The notes under the pieces: generated by a model | Seen by the model: the letters and a program-made list of their open reading frames with translations, nothing else | Told to the model about the DNA's origin: nothing | Databases searched by the model: none | DNA from: Clusia tigrina | Lineage: Eukaryota > Arthropoda > Insecta > Diptera > Clusiidae | NCBI GenBank assembly: GCA_920105625.2 | Contig: OV050032.1 | Span: forward strand, 8,732,129 to 8,796,128 | Direction: 5' to 3' | DNA length: 64,000 nucleotides | Shown here: positions 46,749-57,929 of the stretch, one piece after another | Layout of the letters: every line of letters starts with the position of its first letter | Numbering within the stretch: the first letter of the stretch is position 1 | Translations under genes and position numbers: made by a program

Positions 46749-48299
46749 TAGATTAGATTTATTTAAGGGTGTTATACACCGCGACCTGAAAGATGCCCCT
46801 ATTTATTTGAAAGATGAGGATAGTCTCATCTACAGATCTTCTGTCAGGTTAATTTCCGACAGGAATTCATATATTTTGGAGGAATCAAGTTGGGGGATAT
46901 ATTCTCCAAAACACCTGAGTCTTTTGTGTGCCAATGGTCCGCAGTCTGTGATCGTGTCTTCACTGCAGTGAGGTTTCGTCACTTTCTCCACAGAATCGAC
47001 AGAGGCATCTGAAGATATACCCAACTCATTCATATGGTAGTTGAGTCTACAGTGTCCGCTTAAAATGCCTGTGAGGATTCTTAATTTAGTTCGAGGCATA
47101 TTTATTAACTCCTTAGCTCTTTTAGGATAAAAATCTCCCAAAGAGCTTTGTCTTAATCCCGAAAGATTTTACCAGGTTTGACTTCTTTTTGCAGCTGCAC
47201 ACTTCTTCAGCAGACCTCCAATGGTTTTGGATGATAGTCCACAGAAGGGTTCAGGGCCGTTGAAAGGAGAGGCTGCCTTGTTTCTAGCTAAGGTTAAGGT
47301 ATCAGCGTTCTCATTTCCCTACTACATTCTCATTTCCCCTCTATTCCTATGTGGCCTAGTACCCACATTAGAGATAACTTCTTCATACTGCCTAGGGAGT
47401 TCAGTTTCCCAATACAGTCCCATACATGTTTTGACTTCAAACTCTTGAGTGCTGCTTGACTTTCGGATAGTATTACGATGTTTTTCCTCCGATATTTCCT
47501 GTCAATGTTGATCTGGGCACATCTTTCAATAGCGTAAATTTCCGCTTGAAAAAAGAACCCATTGGTTCCCAGTAGTTGGTTCTATGCCCAAATACTCGTG
47601 CCGCAGTTCCGTCCTTTGTCTTAGAACCGTATGTATACCATTAAAGGGAGTTTTCTCCAATTTTCTACGTCTCAGTTAGACCTTTGTACTGTATTTGCAT
47701 GCAAAGTTGAATTTTCTTGGCATAAAATCCTTGAGATTTTAGTACAACGAAGTCCACAATGGGCCTTGAACAGGCCTAAGTTAGTCTTAGGACAGCCATC
47801 TAACCTCACCTTACCTAGTATATCGTGTTCTTGATGAATTTTTCCCCATATCTTTTGGGTTTAATTTGATTCTCTCGAGATAATTTATTGTATTCTGTTA
47901 AAGGATTTCCTAGCAGAGTCTTGTATTACTAGATTTAGGGGTGTTAGGACTAGTATAACATCCATTGCTGCCGTTGGACAGGTGCGCATAGCTCCAGTGA
48001 TGACGACAAAACTTTACTTAATGAGAAGATTAAAGATTTCGCTGTCTTAAGTCTGACTCTATTTGACCAGTCTACAGAACCATCATGGTATACATCCAGC
48101 GAACGATTTTTGGGTTACATCCCCAAGATTTACCAGCAAGCCGTCTACATATCACTAAGGAAGCTGTAGCCCTCTTGGTGGTTGCTGTCAGGTGAGCCTT
48201 CCACAATAACTTTTTGTCGAAAATGACTCGGAGGTATTTGGTCTCAGAGCTAATATCGACCTGTGTACCATTTAGAAGAATAGCTTTCATATATGGTAA
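46749..48299 (-). mobile_element. 5'-truncated LOA/I-type non-LTR retrotransposon
   Basis: A 1551-bp insertion read on the - strand, with its 3' end at 46749 and its truncated 5' end at 48299. Flanking 16-bp repeats AGATTTATATAGATAT (46733-46748) and AGATTTATATGGATAT (48300-48315) differ at one base and form the target duplication. It encodes remnants of the reverse transcriptase C-terminus, an RNase H domain and the terminal region. A shorter copy lies at 29109-29448. An RNase H behind the reverse transcriptase is known for the I/LOA group of fly elements; the exact clade is inference. Confidence 0.92.
46830..48290 (-). pseudogene. ORF2 remnant: RT C-terminus, RNase H, terminal domain
   Basis: From 48290 leftwards the frame begins with a KYLRVIFDKKLLWKAHL and CRRLAGKSWG block typical of the reverse transcriptase thumb region. 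Then, after a frameshift, comes TGAMRTCPTAAMDVIL (near 47960). RNase H follows at about 47650-47430: the first catalytic motif reads YTYGS where DGS is usual, FQAEIYAIERC keeps the glutamate, and LSESQAAL replaces the usual aspartate by E. The last segment (47141-46830) has LRILTGILSGHCRLNYHMN, the conserved tail of such proteins. Several frameshifts separate the parts, and two RNase H aspartates are replaced, so it is non-functional. Confidence 0.88.
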
Positions 48300-49862
48300 A
48301 GATTTATATGGATATAGTTGAAGATTTCTATAGATTGAAGATTTATGTAGTTGAAGATTTCTATAGATGGAAGATTTATATAGTTGAAGATTTAAATAGT
48401 TGAAGATTTCTATAGTTGAAGATTTCTATAGTTGAAGATTTATATAGTTGAAGATTTCTATAGATTGAAGATTTCTATAGTTGAAGATTTATATAGTTGA
48501 AGATTTATATAGTTGAAGATTTATATATATAGCTGTAGGTTTATATAGTTGAAAATTTATATAGTTGAAGATTTATATAGATGGAAGATATAGTTGAAGA
48601 TTTCTATAGATTGAAGATTTATGTAGTTGAAGATTTCTATAGATGGAAGATATAGTTGAAGATTTATATAGATGGAAGATTTATATAGTTTAATATATAT
48701 ATAGATAAAAGATTTATATAGTTGAAGATTTATATAGTTGAAGATTTATATATATAGTGTAAAGTTTATATAGTTGAAAATTTATATAGTTGAAGATTTA
48801 TATAGATGGAAGATATAGTTGAAGATTTCTATAGATTGAAGATTTATGTAGTTGAAGATTTCTATAGATGGAAGATATAGTTGAAGATTTCTATAGATGG
48901 ATGATTTATATAGTTGAAGATTTATATAGTTGAAAATTTATATAGTTGAAGATTTATATAGTTGAAGATTTGTATAGATGGAAGATATAGTTGAAGATTT
49001 CTATAGATTGAAGATTTATATAGTTTAAGATTTATAGAGATAAAAGATTTATATAGTTGAAGATTTCTATAGTTGAAGATTTATATAGTAGAAAATTTAT
49101 ATAGTTGAAGATTTATATAGATGGAAGATTTATATAGTTTAAGATTTATAGAGATAAAAGATTTATATAGTTGAAGATTTCTATAGTTGAAGATTTATAT
49201 AGTTGAAGATTTGTATAGATGGAAGATATAGTTGAAGATTTCTATAGTTGAAGATTTATATAGTTGAAGATTTGTATAGATGGAAGATATAGTTGAAGAT
49301 TTCTATAGATTGAAGATTTATATAGTTTAAGATTTATAGAGATAAAAGATTTATATAGTTGAAGATTTCTATAGTTGAAGATTTATATAGTTGAAAATTT
49401 ATATAGTTGAAGATTTATATAGATGGAAGATTTATATAGTTTAAGATTTATAGAGATAAAATATTTATATACTTGAAGATTTATATAGTTGAAGATTTCT
49501 ATAGATTGAAGATTTCTATAGTTGAAGATTTATATAGTTGAAGATTTATATAGTTGAAGATTTATATATATAGCTGTAGGTTTATATAGTTGAAAATTTA
49601 TATAGTTGAAGATTTATATAGATGGAAGATAAAGTTGAAGATTTCTATAGATTGAAGATTTATATAGTTTAAGATTTATAGAGATAAAAGATTTATATAG
49701 TTGAAGATTTCTATAGTTGAAGATTTATATAGTTGAAAATTTATATAGTTGAAGATTTATATAGATGAAGGATATAGTTGAAGATTTCTATAGATTGAAG
49801 ATTTATATAGTTGAAGATTTCTATAGATGGAAGATATAGTTGAAGATTTCTATAGATGGAGA
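48300..49862. repeat. 16-bp TATAGTTGAAGATTTA array
   Basis: About 95 units of TATAGTTGAAGATTT(A/C), mixed with TATAGATGGAAGA, TATAGATTGAAGATT and TATAGTTTAAGATTTA variants that recur in blocks (for example around 48590, 48830, 49000 and 49310), so higher-order copies are present. The unit matches the TATAAGTGGAGATTTA unit left of the LOA-type element at 13 of 16 positions, so both sides appear to be one ancestral array. No coding potential. Confidence 0.93.
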
Positions 49863-52800
49863 TTATAGAAGGAAACTAATATGGATGGAGATGGTGTTTA
49901 GCGGAGATCCTTATTTATATTGAATGGATCTTTATATAGATGGATATAGCTTTGTGAACTTATGGGTCGTTTGGTGTAGACATATTTTTTCCCATTTGAA
50001 CCATTGTTTTTTTTAATGTGTATTTTAATTATTATTTTTGTTTGTTATTTCAATATTTGAATTGTTTTTCTTATTTTTAATATTCACAATTTTATTCGAG
50101 TTGCTTTTTCCTTTCACGAATTGGAATTTTTTTTTATTTGTTTTTAATTGAAAAATTTTCCATTATTTTAGTATAGTATTTTTTATTTTCCCAGTGCATT
50201 TTGTTTGAATTGTTTTTTTTTTGTCTCTGTAAACTGTTCTGTTCTGTTCTTTGTGCATAAATTTCTCATGCGGGAAATCCATAAATTAAAAAATCTTACA
50301 AAGCAAATCAAAGCAATTGACTGACTCGATGTGTTGTGAGAAGGGGGGCCACAGATGAAGAATGGAGAAAGTGTCAAAAGATCAAGCAAAAAATTAATTA
50401 ATTAGTTAATTAACTCCCACGAGCGTTCGCAATTGACATGCTGCCAACAAATTTTACAGATTGCATTTCATTGTTTACATCAGAATTATTTAAAAACTGC
50501 TCAGATGCCAAGATGGAGCGCGGAGGCAACACAAACAAGCACAGCGAATTGCGGGTGCAAATCTGCCAATTGCATTCGTCGTATGACGGAAGTGAATGAA
50601 GCTGCCCGCAAACAGGCAGACTGAGCGGCAGACACACAGTTCGTTCGTTCGGTTCAGCTTCAATTTCAGTTCCGTGCAATTGCAGTGCGAAGTCAGCGAA
50701 CTCAGCGGAGATTACGCATAGGTATCTTCTTACTGCGCACACAAATGCGCTCAGCACCCGAAAGAGCACCGCTCGGTTGAGCCTGGCGGCAATTGCACGT
50801 GATCAAATAGGCGCACCCAGATTCAAGAGTCAGAATCCTGCGTCTTCCTGCTCATTTTTGGACAATTCCAATTGAAAATCTCGCTTTATGAGCCACAATT
50901 AATCATCAGCCAACCGTCAGGCAACCCGCCAGCGAGCGCAAAGCGTGCTGTTCCCTTTGAATGCAACTCGGCGTTTGCTCTCTCCACTGGTGTCGCTGGC
51001 GGCGGCTGGTTGCCAGTTACGGATCACATGTCAGTGGTCGTCGCCGTCGCCGTCGCCGTCTTCGCCGCCGTTGCAGTTGCTGTTGGTCGGCGGCTCGTGG
51101 CTGCTGCTGCTTGATGTGGTTGCCATTCGCCCCGTGGGTGGGTGCTGCTGGTGGTGGAGGTGGTGATGGGGGTCGGGCGCTGTGCGCTTTCGATTTATAT
51201 AATTTTGCACATGATTTAATTTCTATTTTCAGTTTTATATTAATTTGCACTTCCCTCTACGCCCCTCAATTCTCTGGCTGTGCTTGCTAAAACTTAATAT
51301 CGCTTCTGGTTTATTGACTTTTCAAACAATAGTTTTCTCATCCGCTGACTCAGAGCAGTTCGAGAGCTCGGAAAGTTTTGTTGTGAGTTCAGTTCGCATG
51401 CGTTCTTGGAGTGTGTGCGAAGCGATGCCTACAATAATTGTGCACAAATAAAGAAGGATCTGCACATGGATTTTGATTATCGTACCAACAAAAGTAAACG
51501 TCAATTGATGATATTAGGGGGGTAACTGTTTTTATTTGTCTCTAGAATCATGCTTAGATATCGGCTTAACACACATTATTTACTCGTTCGTTCTTGGTTC
51601 CTTTCTAACTCAGTGGCTTCTCTACAGTTTCTCACATCAATAGTCCTTAGTAATTTCATCTTCATGATTATATTTCTACATCCTTCTATAGAGATTTCTT
51701 CATCTAATATGGTTCCAGTATTTCTGTCATTATTTCCCATACGCCTTACAATGATATCAAATCCCTGGTTCCCAATGCTTTCTTGTCCGTGAAGGAAGCT
51801 CTCTTAATAAGTAAGCCCCTCATAATAAGTAATCCCCTCATTCGCACACACGCCCAGCAATCGCTGCTGCCTTTCATCTGCTCTCACATGTCCCCAGCCA
51901 TCTAACGAGCGGATTCCTCGTTGAAACCATCCTTTTATCCTGATAGTGAAAGTTTGTTTCACTTATACAATTTTAACTAATAAAGCCATCAATTCCACCA
52001 CACTCAACTTTCTGGGGCTTCAAATTGCCAATTAAATAGTTTACCAACTCAACTCCCTGCAGTGATGCCGCAACGCGCCCTCACGCCCACCAAGCGCCGC
52101 TTGACAAATGGCAAATTGTTCGTTTTTCAATTCTCTCCAGAAGTGTAATCAACAACAAAATAACAAACGCAAAAACCAACCGGGCGAGGGCGAGAGCGGG
52201 GTACAACTGTGGTTTAAATTGTTGCTTAAGTGCATAAATGGGGCAGAAACCACAACCCACAACAACAACAGCAACTCACAACAACACCATTTAGCTAACT
52301 TTCTAGTTAGCATCTGCAGATTTGTGCAACGCGATAACTCAAGGAATTATTACCACAATGCTCGCTTGCTCCTCGCCAATTCTGAGCTGCCTTGGGTTGG
52401 CGTGGCCTGCGTCGGGTGGGCTGGGCTTTTAATCAAATAAAAACTTCGGTGCAGTTCTCCGTTGGGCTTTTGCGGCTGCTCACTGAGTGCGCCAAGTGCC
52501 GTCATTTTATTAATTATAACTACATTTTCGCAAATACCTCACGCTTTGTGCCACTCAGCCACACGCACAGACGCGCGTACACGCCGCAAGAGGAGCATTT
52601 AAATTCTAATTTAATTTGCGTCTCCAACTTGCCCCATCGAAGGTCAATTGAAAGGAAGAACGAGTGCATCACAGGCGACAACAGCGTCGTCCGTGGTTGT
52701 TTGTTTGTAGTTAGCTGGGTTCGCTGGTCGGTGCTGACTGGAGATAGCGCCCGCTTTTGCTGCTCGCATCAAGCAACTCAGCACGAGTCGCGCACACAAG

Positions 52801-53086
52801 TATAAAGATTGATGGTGTTGCATGTGCAGCTGCGACATGTGACCAAGCGAAGCGACCATGTTTTATCATTAAACCAGCCATGGAAACTGCCCGCTTCTCT
52901 GACTTTTCAATGGCTGCGTGGAAGAATGGGTCAGCGTTTTCTTTTCCTTTCGAAACGTACGCAATTTCATTAACGCTCCATTTTTTTTTTTGTTTGTCTT
53001 GACTTTTTAATTTTGCTGATGGTCCTTTGGAAGATCCTTTCTCCTGACAAAAGTAGTCACAAAAGTGTAATTTAATTGCGCTAATG
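49863..53086. other. Gene-free stretch, possible promoter-like blocks
   Basis: AT-rich at 49980-50410, then a less AT-rich part at 50410-51300 with GCCGTCGCCGTC triplets at 51038-51065. Initiator-like TTCAGTTC words occur at 50689-50696 and 51388-51395, without TATA or DPE support. CAA runs lie at 52252-52290. None of the open frames (for example 50872-51114, 52108-52440) has a recognisable domain. No gene is called. Confidence 0.3.
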
Positions 53087-54725
53087 TAGGTGATGAGGTT
53101 AGTTAGATGTGAGTTAGTGGTGCTTTAGTATTGAGTTAGTATTCAGTTAGTGATGAATTAGTGGTGAGTTAGTATTGAGTTAGTATTGAGTTAGTATTGA
53201 GCTAGTATTGAGTTAGTATTGAGTTAGTATTGAGTTAGTATTGAGTTAGTATTGAGTTAGTGGTGAGTTAGTATTGAGTTAGTATTGAGCTAGTATTGAG
53301 TTAGTATTGAGTTAGTATTGAGTTAGTATTGAGTTAGTATTGAGTTAGTATTGAGTTAGTGGTGAGTTAGTATTGAGTTAATTTTGAGTTAGTATTGAGT
53401 TAGTATTGAAATAGTATTGAGTTAGTATTGAGTTAGTGGTGAGTTAGTGGTGCTTTAGTATTGTGTTAGTATTGAGTTAGTATTGAGCTAGTATTGAGTT
53501 AGTATTGAGTTAGTATTGAGTTAGTATTGAGTTAGTGGCGAGTTAGTATTGAGTTAGTATTGAGTTAGTGATGAGTTAGTGGTGCTTTAGTATTGAGTTA
53601 GTATTGAGTTAGTGTTGAGTTAGTGGTGAGTTAGTATTGAGTTAGTGGTGCTTTAGTATTGAGTTAGTGTTGAATTAGTGTTGAATTAGTGGTGAGTTAG
53701 TACTGAGTTAGTGTTGAGTTAGTGGTGAGTTAGTATTGAGTTAGTGATGAGTTAGTGGTGCTTTAGTATTGAGTTAGTATTCAGTTAGTGATGAATTAGT
53801 GGTGAGTTAGTATTGAGTTAGTTATTGAGTTAGTATTGAGTTAGTGGTGAGCTAGTATTGAGTTAGTATTGAGTTAGTATTGAGTTAGTGGTGAGTTAGT
53901 ATTGAAATCGTATTGAGTTAGTGGTGAGTTGGTGGTGAGTTAGTATTGAGTTAGTGATGTGTTAGTGGTGCTTTAGTATTGAGTTAGTATTGAGTTAGTG
54001 TTGAGTTAGTGGTGAGTTAGTATTGAGTTAGTGGTGCTTTAGTATTGAGTTAGTGTTGAATTAGTGTTGAATTAGTGGTGAGTTAGTACTGAGTTAGTGT
54101 TGAGTTAGTGGTGAGTTAGTATTGACTTAGTGATGAGTTAGTGGTGCTTTAGTATTGAGTTAGTATTGAGTTAGTGGTGATTTACTATTGAGTTAGTATT
54201 GACTTAGTGATGAGTTAGTGGTGCTTTAGTATTGAGTTAGTATTGAGTAAGTGGTGAGTTAATATTGAGTTAGTATTGAGTTAGTGGTGCTTTAGTATTG
54301 AGTTAGTGTTGAATTAGTGTTGAATTAGTGGTGAGTTAGTACTGAGTTAGTGTTGAGTTAGTGGTGAGTTAGTATTGACTTAGTGATGAGTTAGTGGTGC
54401 TTTAGTATTGAGTTAGTATTGAGTTAGTGGTGATTTACTATTGAGTTAGTATTGACTTAGTGATGAGTTAGTGGTGCTTTAGTATTGAGTTAGTATTGAG
54501 TAAGTGGTGAGTTAATATTGAGTTAGTATTGAGTTAGTGGTGCTTTAGTATTGAGTTAGTATTGAGTTAGTGTTGAATTAGTGGTAAGTTAGTATTGAGT
54601 TAGTATTGTGTTAGTGGTGCTTTAGAAGAGTTAGTATTCAGTTAGTGTTGAATTAGTGGTTATGTTAGTATTGAGTTAGTATTGAGTTAGTGGTGAGTTA
54701 GTGGTGCTTTATTATTGAGTTATAT
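53087..54725. repeat. 11-bp TTAGTATTGAG array
   Basis: About 148 units of TTAGTATTGAG, TTAGTGGTGAG, TTAGTGTTGAA and TTAGTGGTGCT form regular composite patterns. The block 54037-54289 is repeated almost exactly at 54290-54542 (253 bp, 23 units), and a shorter matching segment starts near 53651. This is a minisatellite with recent segmental copying. Confidence 0.95.
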
Positions 54726-55650
54726 TTGAGTTATATGCGAGTTATATGCGAATTACAAGCGAGTTATATTTGAGCTGTATTTAAGTTATATGTGTAATAT
54801 TTGAGTTATATTTGAGTGATATGTGAGTTGGATGTGAATTCCAAGTGAGTTATATGTAAGCATAGATTAAAGAAATAAGAATCACAATCTGAAGTGTCAC
54901 TCATTTTTCGACATAGAAGAGATCGGTCGGGGGTAGTAACCAGAGTGGCGCTGCGATATGAAAATGAGAGCTATTGCGTTATTAGCAGCGCCACCATACG
55001 AAAAGTTTGTTGTTCGAGAATGTGACTCTTATTTCTTTACTCTATGATTTAAGTTATATTTGAGCTACATGTGAGATACATGTGAGTTACATGTGAGTGC
55101 TATGCGAGTGATATGTGAGTGAGGTGAGTTATATGCTAGTTAAATTCGAGTTACTTGTATATTGGGTATATATAAGTTATATGTGAGTTATATGTGAGTT
55201 ATATGTGAGTTGCATTTGAGTTATAGGATAGTTATAGTTGAGTTATAGTTAAGTTGTATTTAAGAGTTATAGTTAAGTTGTATTTGAGTTGTATTTGAGT
55301 TGTATTTGAGTGGTATTTGAGTTGTATTTGAGTTGTATTTGAGTTGTATTTGAGTTGTATTTGAGTTATAGTTGAGTCATAGTTGAGTTATACGAGTATG
55401 TGGTTATATGGGATTTTTATGTGTGAGTTATATTTTTGTAATATACAGTAATATTTGAGTTATTTGTGAGTTATATATGAGTTGTAATTGAGCTATATTT
55501 GAGTTGTATTTGACTTGTATTTGACTTGTATTTGACTTGTATTTGAGTTAGATTTGATGTATATTGCGATTTGCATGTGAGTTATATGTGACTTATATAG
55601 CGATTTGCATGTGAGTTATATGTGACTTATATTTGAGTTATTTTTGTGGT
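54726..55650. repeat. GAGTTATAT / GAGTTGTATTT array
   Basis: Degenerate 10-11 bp units (GAGTTATATGT, GAGTTGTATTT, GACTTGTATTT) continue from the TTAGTATTGAG array, which they resemble (GAGTTA core). The array is split by a MITE at 54859-55049. Confidence 0.88.
54859..55049. mobile_element. Short MITE inside the minisatellite
   Basis: A 191-bp element with inverted terminal repeats of about 26 bp: left contains TAAAGAAATAAGAATCACA, right TGTGACTCTTATTTCTTTA. It is flanked by TA on both sides, as for Tc1/mariner-type insertions. Inside, GTGGCGCTGC and GCAGCGCCAC form a perfect 10-bp inner inverted repeat. The sequence is unlike the surrounding GAGTTATAT units. No protein is encoded. The superfamily is inference from the TA flanks. 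Confidence 0.85.
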
Positions 55651-56854
55651 TTATATATCTCGCATGCCCTATTGTAGCAGTTGGTCAAGTGCATTTGAAG
55701 CGGACCCAATTATCAAGCAGCCGGACATAGCGCACTGACCTTTGAGCCGATCACATTGGCACCTACAATTGCGGACCTCCTTTTACAGAGGCACACTTCT
55801 CTGCAATATGCTTGCACCTTTTCGCCGTTGCCACACGTTCGTCCCTCAACACGAAACGTGCAGCGGAGCTCTCGGGTATGGCAAGCGCTGCGCCGCCCGC
55901 TGTCATTTTCATTGTAGTTCTTATAAACACATTTTCCCAGCGCCGTTTATCCTTTACTCTGCTGTTTGTTGTTATTTTTATGTTTTTCTCGCATCTTCCT
56001 TCCACACTCTGATGAGACATTATTATCGGTGTTCATTGTTTTGCTGCGAGTTTTCTACTTCAGCTTTTCTCGTTTTTGTTTTAATTCTCTTGCTTCGCAC
56101 CCAGTAGGAAACAGAATATATTAATTCCCTCATTACAATGACTGACGAAAAACATTCTAGAAGTTTTTTTTTAATGGACGACTGTCCAGACTACGCATTA
56201 TTAATATTTTCATGATTAATTTAAAAAATATTTTTGTTTTAGTTCAACGTAATTTTCTTTCATGTGAGAAAAAAAATTGTATTAAATATAAAAATAAGAT
56301 CATTCGAATACAAAAGAAATACAGATCTCAACATATTTTCGCTATTAACAGCTGAGTCAAAGCTGTGGTAGTGAGAGAAGCCCTGCTAATGTCTGCTCCG
56401 CTATCGCTATAAATGTTTATATTGACCTTTCCTACTGGGCTGCTCTTTTTCTTGTAAACACACAGATACACACACTGGCACTCAAACACGGTATGAAGCG
56501 TACGAGTATCTTTGAGATACTCGTATTTTACTTGTGAGCCGCGTGCGCTGCCGCTGCCTTCGTCGCAGTCGTCGTTGTCGTCGTCGTCGTCGCTTTTGCT
56601 TCGCTTGCTTTCTTTGGTTGCCTGCCTGTGGCTGCCTGCCGCTAAGAGTTCTAGACACTTTCGCCTGGCATACGACTGACAGTTGCAAATGCGAACAGAA
56701 CCAGGCGTCAAGTGTATCGCTCCTGCCACTGCCACAGCTACTGGTGGTGCTGGTGCTTCTTACTCGCCAATCCTCGCCAGCCGAAACTAAAACAAAATAC
56801 TTGGAATTTTTTCTCGTTAAACTATTTTGAAGCGTTCAAGTGCGAAGCGACTCG
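55651..56854. other. Gene-free stretch
   Basis: Mixed-composition DNA with GTCGTC triplets at 56568-56590. Open frames overlap on both strands but no domain or splice support was found. The right end may belong to the upstream region of the candidate exon at 57523. Confidence 0.35.
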
Positions 56855-57522
56855 CGCACAGAGTCAGTCGCAGACGGGCACGTAGCTGCAGTTTACAAAA
56901 ATTCCGTACGCGCGCGGATTACTCACTCTGGCTGCAACAACGCATAAGTAAAGTTACGAAAATCCACTTGACGTGTTTTATGGCTGTTTGAAAAAAGTTG
57001 TTGCTTTAAGTAAACCAGCGGCGTATGCATTTTTGGTACGCGGCGTCAAAAAGCAGAAAATTCTAATTTACCAAAAAAAAATAAAAAATAAAAAAATTAT
57101 CTAAAAAAATATACGCCAGAAAAATTTAATTGAATAAAAAAGCAATTAAATTAGATAAAGAAAAAATAAATAATTAAAAAAAGTAAAGCAAAGTGTCTGC
57201 AAGTTTCTTCAGAAGTGGAACAAAAATTGTTGCTGCGCCGGCGGATGCTGGATGGGATGCTGCAAGTGCCTGCCAAAGAGTGTTGAAAACAGCCGCTCTC
57301 CACTCTGCGCACATCGCGACTTAAATTGGTTGTGGATCTTGTTGTTGTTGCTGGTAGTAGTTGGCTGTTGGTAGTAGTTGGTTGTTGGTTGTGGTCGTCG
57401 TCAAGCGCGGTGCCACTGGAAGTGTTAACCCGGCGGATCACGCCCCCATTCATAGTGGCAACTTCTGAGTGTGCTTAAGCAGGAGTCCAGAGTACTCGTG
57501 ACCCGTTTGCAAATTCGTTACA
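56855..57522 (+). promoter_or_regulatory. Possible promoter and 5' untranslated region
   Basis: GAGTCAGTCG at 56861-56870 fits the fly initiator TCAGTY (A at 56866). It is followed by GC-richer sequence, an A-rich block (57060-57185) and GTTGTTG-type triplets. No TATA box at -30 and no clear DPE was seen. Short upstream ATGs exist. It is proposed only because it leads to the candidate coding exon at 57523; the start site is inference. Confidence 0.25.
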
Positions 57523-57721
57523 ATGCTTGCGATTAAAGAGTGCCTGATACGCGAAGGTGTTTTGAATTTGGTAATTGATGGTGTTACTGCCAACACCACG
57601 AACACCAACAACAGCAACAGCAACAGCAACAACAGAAACAACCTAAGCATCTGTGACAGCAGCAATGCCAGCCAAGATATGCGAAATATTGGTGTCACAA
57701 TGGATCCGCTGAACTATCAAA
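57523..57721 (+). CDS. Candidate first coding exon, unknown N/S-rich protein
   Basis: ATG at 57523 in TTACAATG context opens a frame of 66 codons: MLAIKECLIREGVLNLVIDG, then an Asn/Thr/Ser-rich low-complexity run typical of fly proteins (NTNNSNSNSNNRNN), then LSICDSSNASQDMRNIGV and MDPLNYQ. At 57721/57722, CAAA|GTTAGT is a plausible donor, leaving phase 1, the same phase as the exon at 41668-41891; without splicing the frame would stop two codons later. No signal peptide, membrane segment or domain is seen, and the protein was not recognised. It could be an alternative N-terminus of the same gene. A chance frame through AAC-type triplets is the main alternative. Confidence 0.4.
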
Positions 57722-57929
57722 GTTAGTATTTACAGCAAAATCCAATTCTTTTAATTACGAATATCCTGCGATGCAATCATGCAGTTTCGTTTCGGAACAA
57801 TTGAATTTCCTCTCGACTTTCGATTGAAAAATGTCCTCTTTTTGAGTGGCAGTGCACGTACACTTTTTTAAGGCCACTTACAGGCCTTCTGGCTGTCTTT
57901 CATTAAGTGTTTATTGGCAGTCAACTGAA

